Assembly: GCA_044235645.1 (NCBI GenBank) | Contig: JBIIHQ010000006.1 | Coordinates: 62,001 to 126,000, forward strand | Reading direction: 5' to 3' | DNA: 64,000 nt | DNA from: OMIW01 sp044235645 | Lineage (GTDB): Bacteria; Bdellovibrionota_C; UBA2361; OMIW01 | In this document: positions 63,658-64,000 of the stretch, one piece after another | Position numbering within the stretch: position 1 is the first letter of the stretch | Layout: each line of letters begins with the position of its first letter | Notes under the pieces: generated by a model | Seen by the model: only the letters and a program-made list of their open reading frames with translations | What the model was told of the DNA's origin: nothing | Databases searched by the model: none | Position numbers and translations under genes: made by a program

Positions 63658-64000
63658 CTATGCAGATGCTGTCTTATCCACGTTATATACTCGTTTCCGG
63701 GGAGGTATAAATCGGATATCGACCTCTTCATAGCTGAGCTGCGGACCGGCTGGGCTGTAGGCCGCCTTTGTTGTCTTGAGCCAGTTTTCATCATCACGCT
63801 CAGGGAACTCTGGTTTATAATGGGCACCCCGACTCTCATCCCGCTGCAACGCCCCCTCGACGATCGCGTGAGCGAGATCAAGTCCGTTGGTGAGCTGATT
63901 AACAAAGAGCAGCTCTTGATTATAAACCGAGGTTGAGCTTCCGATTCCCACCCGACCGACCCTCTCCTTGAGCTCAAGGATCTTTTCGATACCGCCCCTC
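63658..64000 (-). CDS. sdhA: Succinate dehydrogenase flavoprotein subunit, 3' part
   Basis: The frame is open to the window edge, so only the last 113 residues are seen. 'YNQELLFVNQLTNGLDLAHA', 'RDESRGAHYKPEFPERDDENW' and 'RFIPPRKRVYNV' match the C-terminal end of the flavoprotein, where the SRGAHYR-like motif is part of the capping region. It is read in the order sdhA-sdhB. The FAD-binding part and sdhC should lie beyond the window. Confidence 0.92.
   Translation of the reverse strand, partial: RGGIEKILELKERVGRVGIGSSTSVYNQELLFVNQLTNGLDLAHAIVEGALQRDESRGAHYKPEFPERDDENWLKTTKAAYSPAGPQLSYEEVDIRFIPPRKRVYNVDKTASA

Overview
The window (about 53-55% G+C by eye) looks like chromosome from a Gram-negative bacterium. 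It encodes many Sec-type signal peptides, several lipoproteins, sigma-54 enhancer-binding regulators, a Bat (aerotolerance-type) operon and periplasmic F-type conjugation-like proteins. The metabolic genes point to a respiring heterotroph: NAD-glutamate dehydrogenase, the oxidative pentose-phosphate entry (zwf, opcA, tal), class I fumarase, succinate dehydrogenase, pyruvate/branched-chain dehydrogenase E1, ferredoxin-NADP reductase and a GlcD-type oxidase. A deltaproteobacterial-grade lineage (Desulfobacterota, Bdellovibrionota, SAR324 or similar) fits best, but this is inferred from gene content only. There is no rRNA in the window.

Layout. 1-3.5 kb: an edge-truncated coiled-coil/SH3b protein, a secreted protein with a Thr-Pro linker, and a more A/T-rich patch with a one-TM protein of possible arrestin-like fold. 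3.7-7.5 kb: two sigma-54 activators flanking a TPR protein, with a near-perfect sigma-54 promoter in front of the upstream activator. 8.1-11.6 kb: NAD-glutamate dehydrogenase. 11.8-14.3 kb: tandem TRL-like lipoproteins, two small paralogous transcription units (each promoter, ORF, terminator), a CAT-anticodon tRNA and two families of short tandem repeats. 14.3-22.9 kb (minus strand): secreted protease, esterase, TPR lipoprotein, short-chain dehydrogenase, opcA, zwf, tal and a LOG-family protein.

22.9-28.7 kb: a three-gene minus-strand block in the order of F-plasmid traW-traU-trbC, with none of the other transfer genes present in the window, divergent from a large secreted Asn/Thr/Leu-rich protein. 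29-33 kb: ferredoxin-NADP reductase, a TPR protein, GlcD-type oxidase and a small HTH protein. 33.4-40.9 kb: MoxR-DUF58-DUF4381-BatA-BatB/TPR-BatD operon. 41.6-49 kb (minus strand): pyrR-pyrB-pyrC-carA-carB, a tightly overlapped pyrimidine operon. 49.4-50.8 kb: an insertion sequence with clear inverted repeats and a frameshifted transposase.

51-64 kb: a chalcone-isomerase-like secreted protein, a membrane Ser/Thr kinase, class I fumarase, two unrecognised genes, a RuvC-like nuclease, E1 alpha and beta, an SF2 helicase, then sdhB and the 3' end of sdhA running off the window.

The most unusual items are the minimal traWU-trbC island with its divergent secreted partner, the duplicated small transcription units beside the tRNA, the sigma-54 promoter that suggests the activator gene is itself in a sigma-54 circuit, and a diverged 39-nt repeat found at two places 51 kb apart. 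No CRISPR array or intact prophage is visible.
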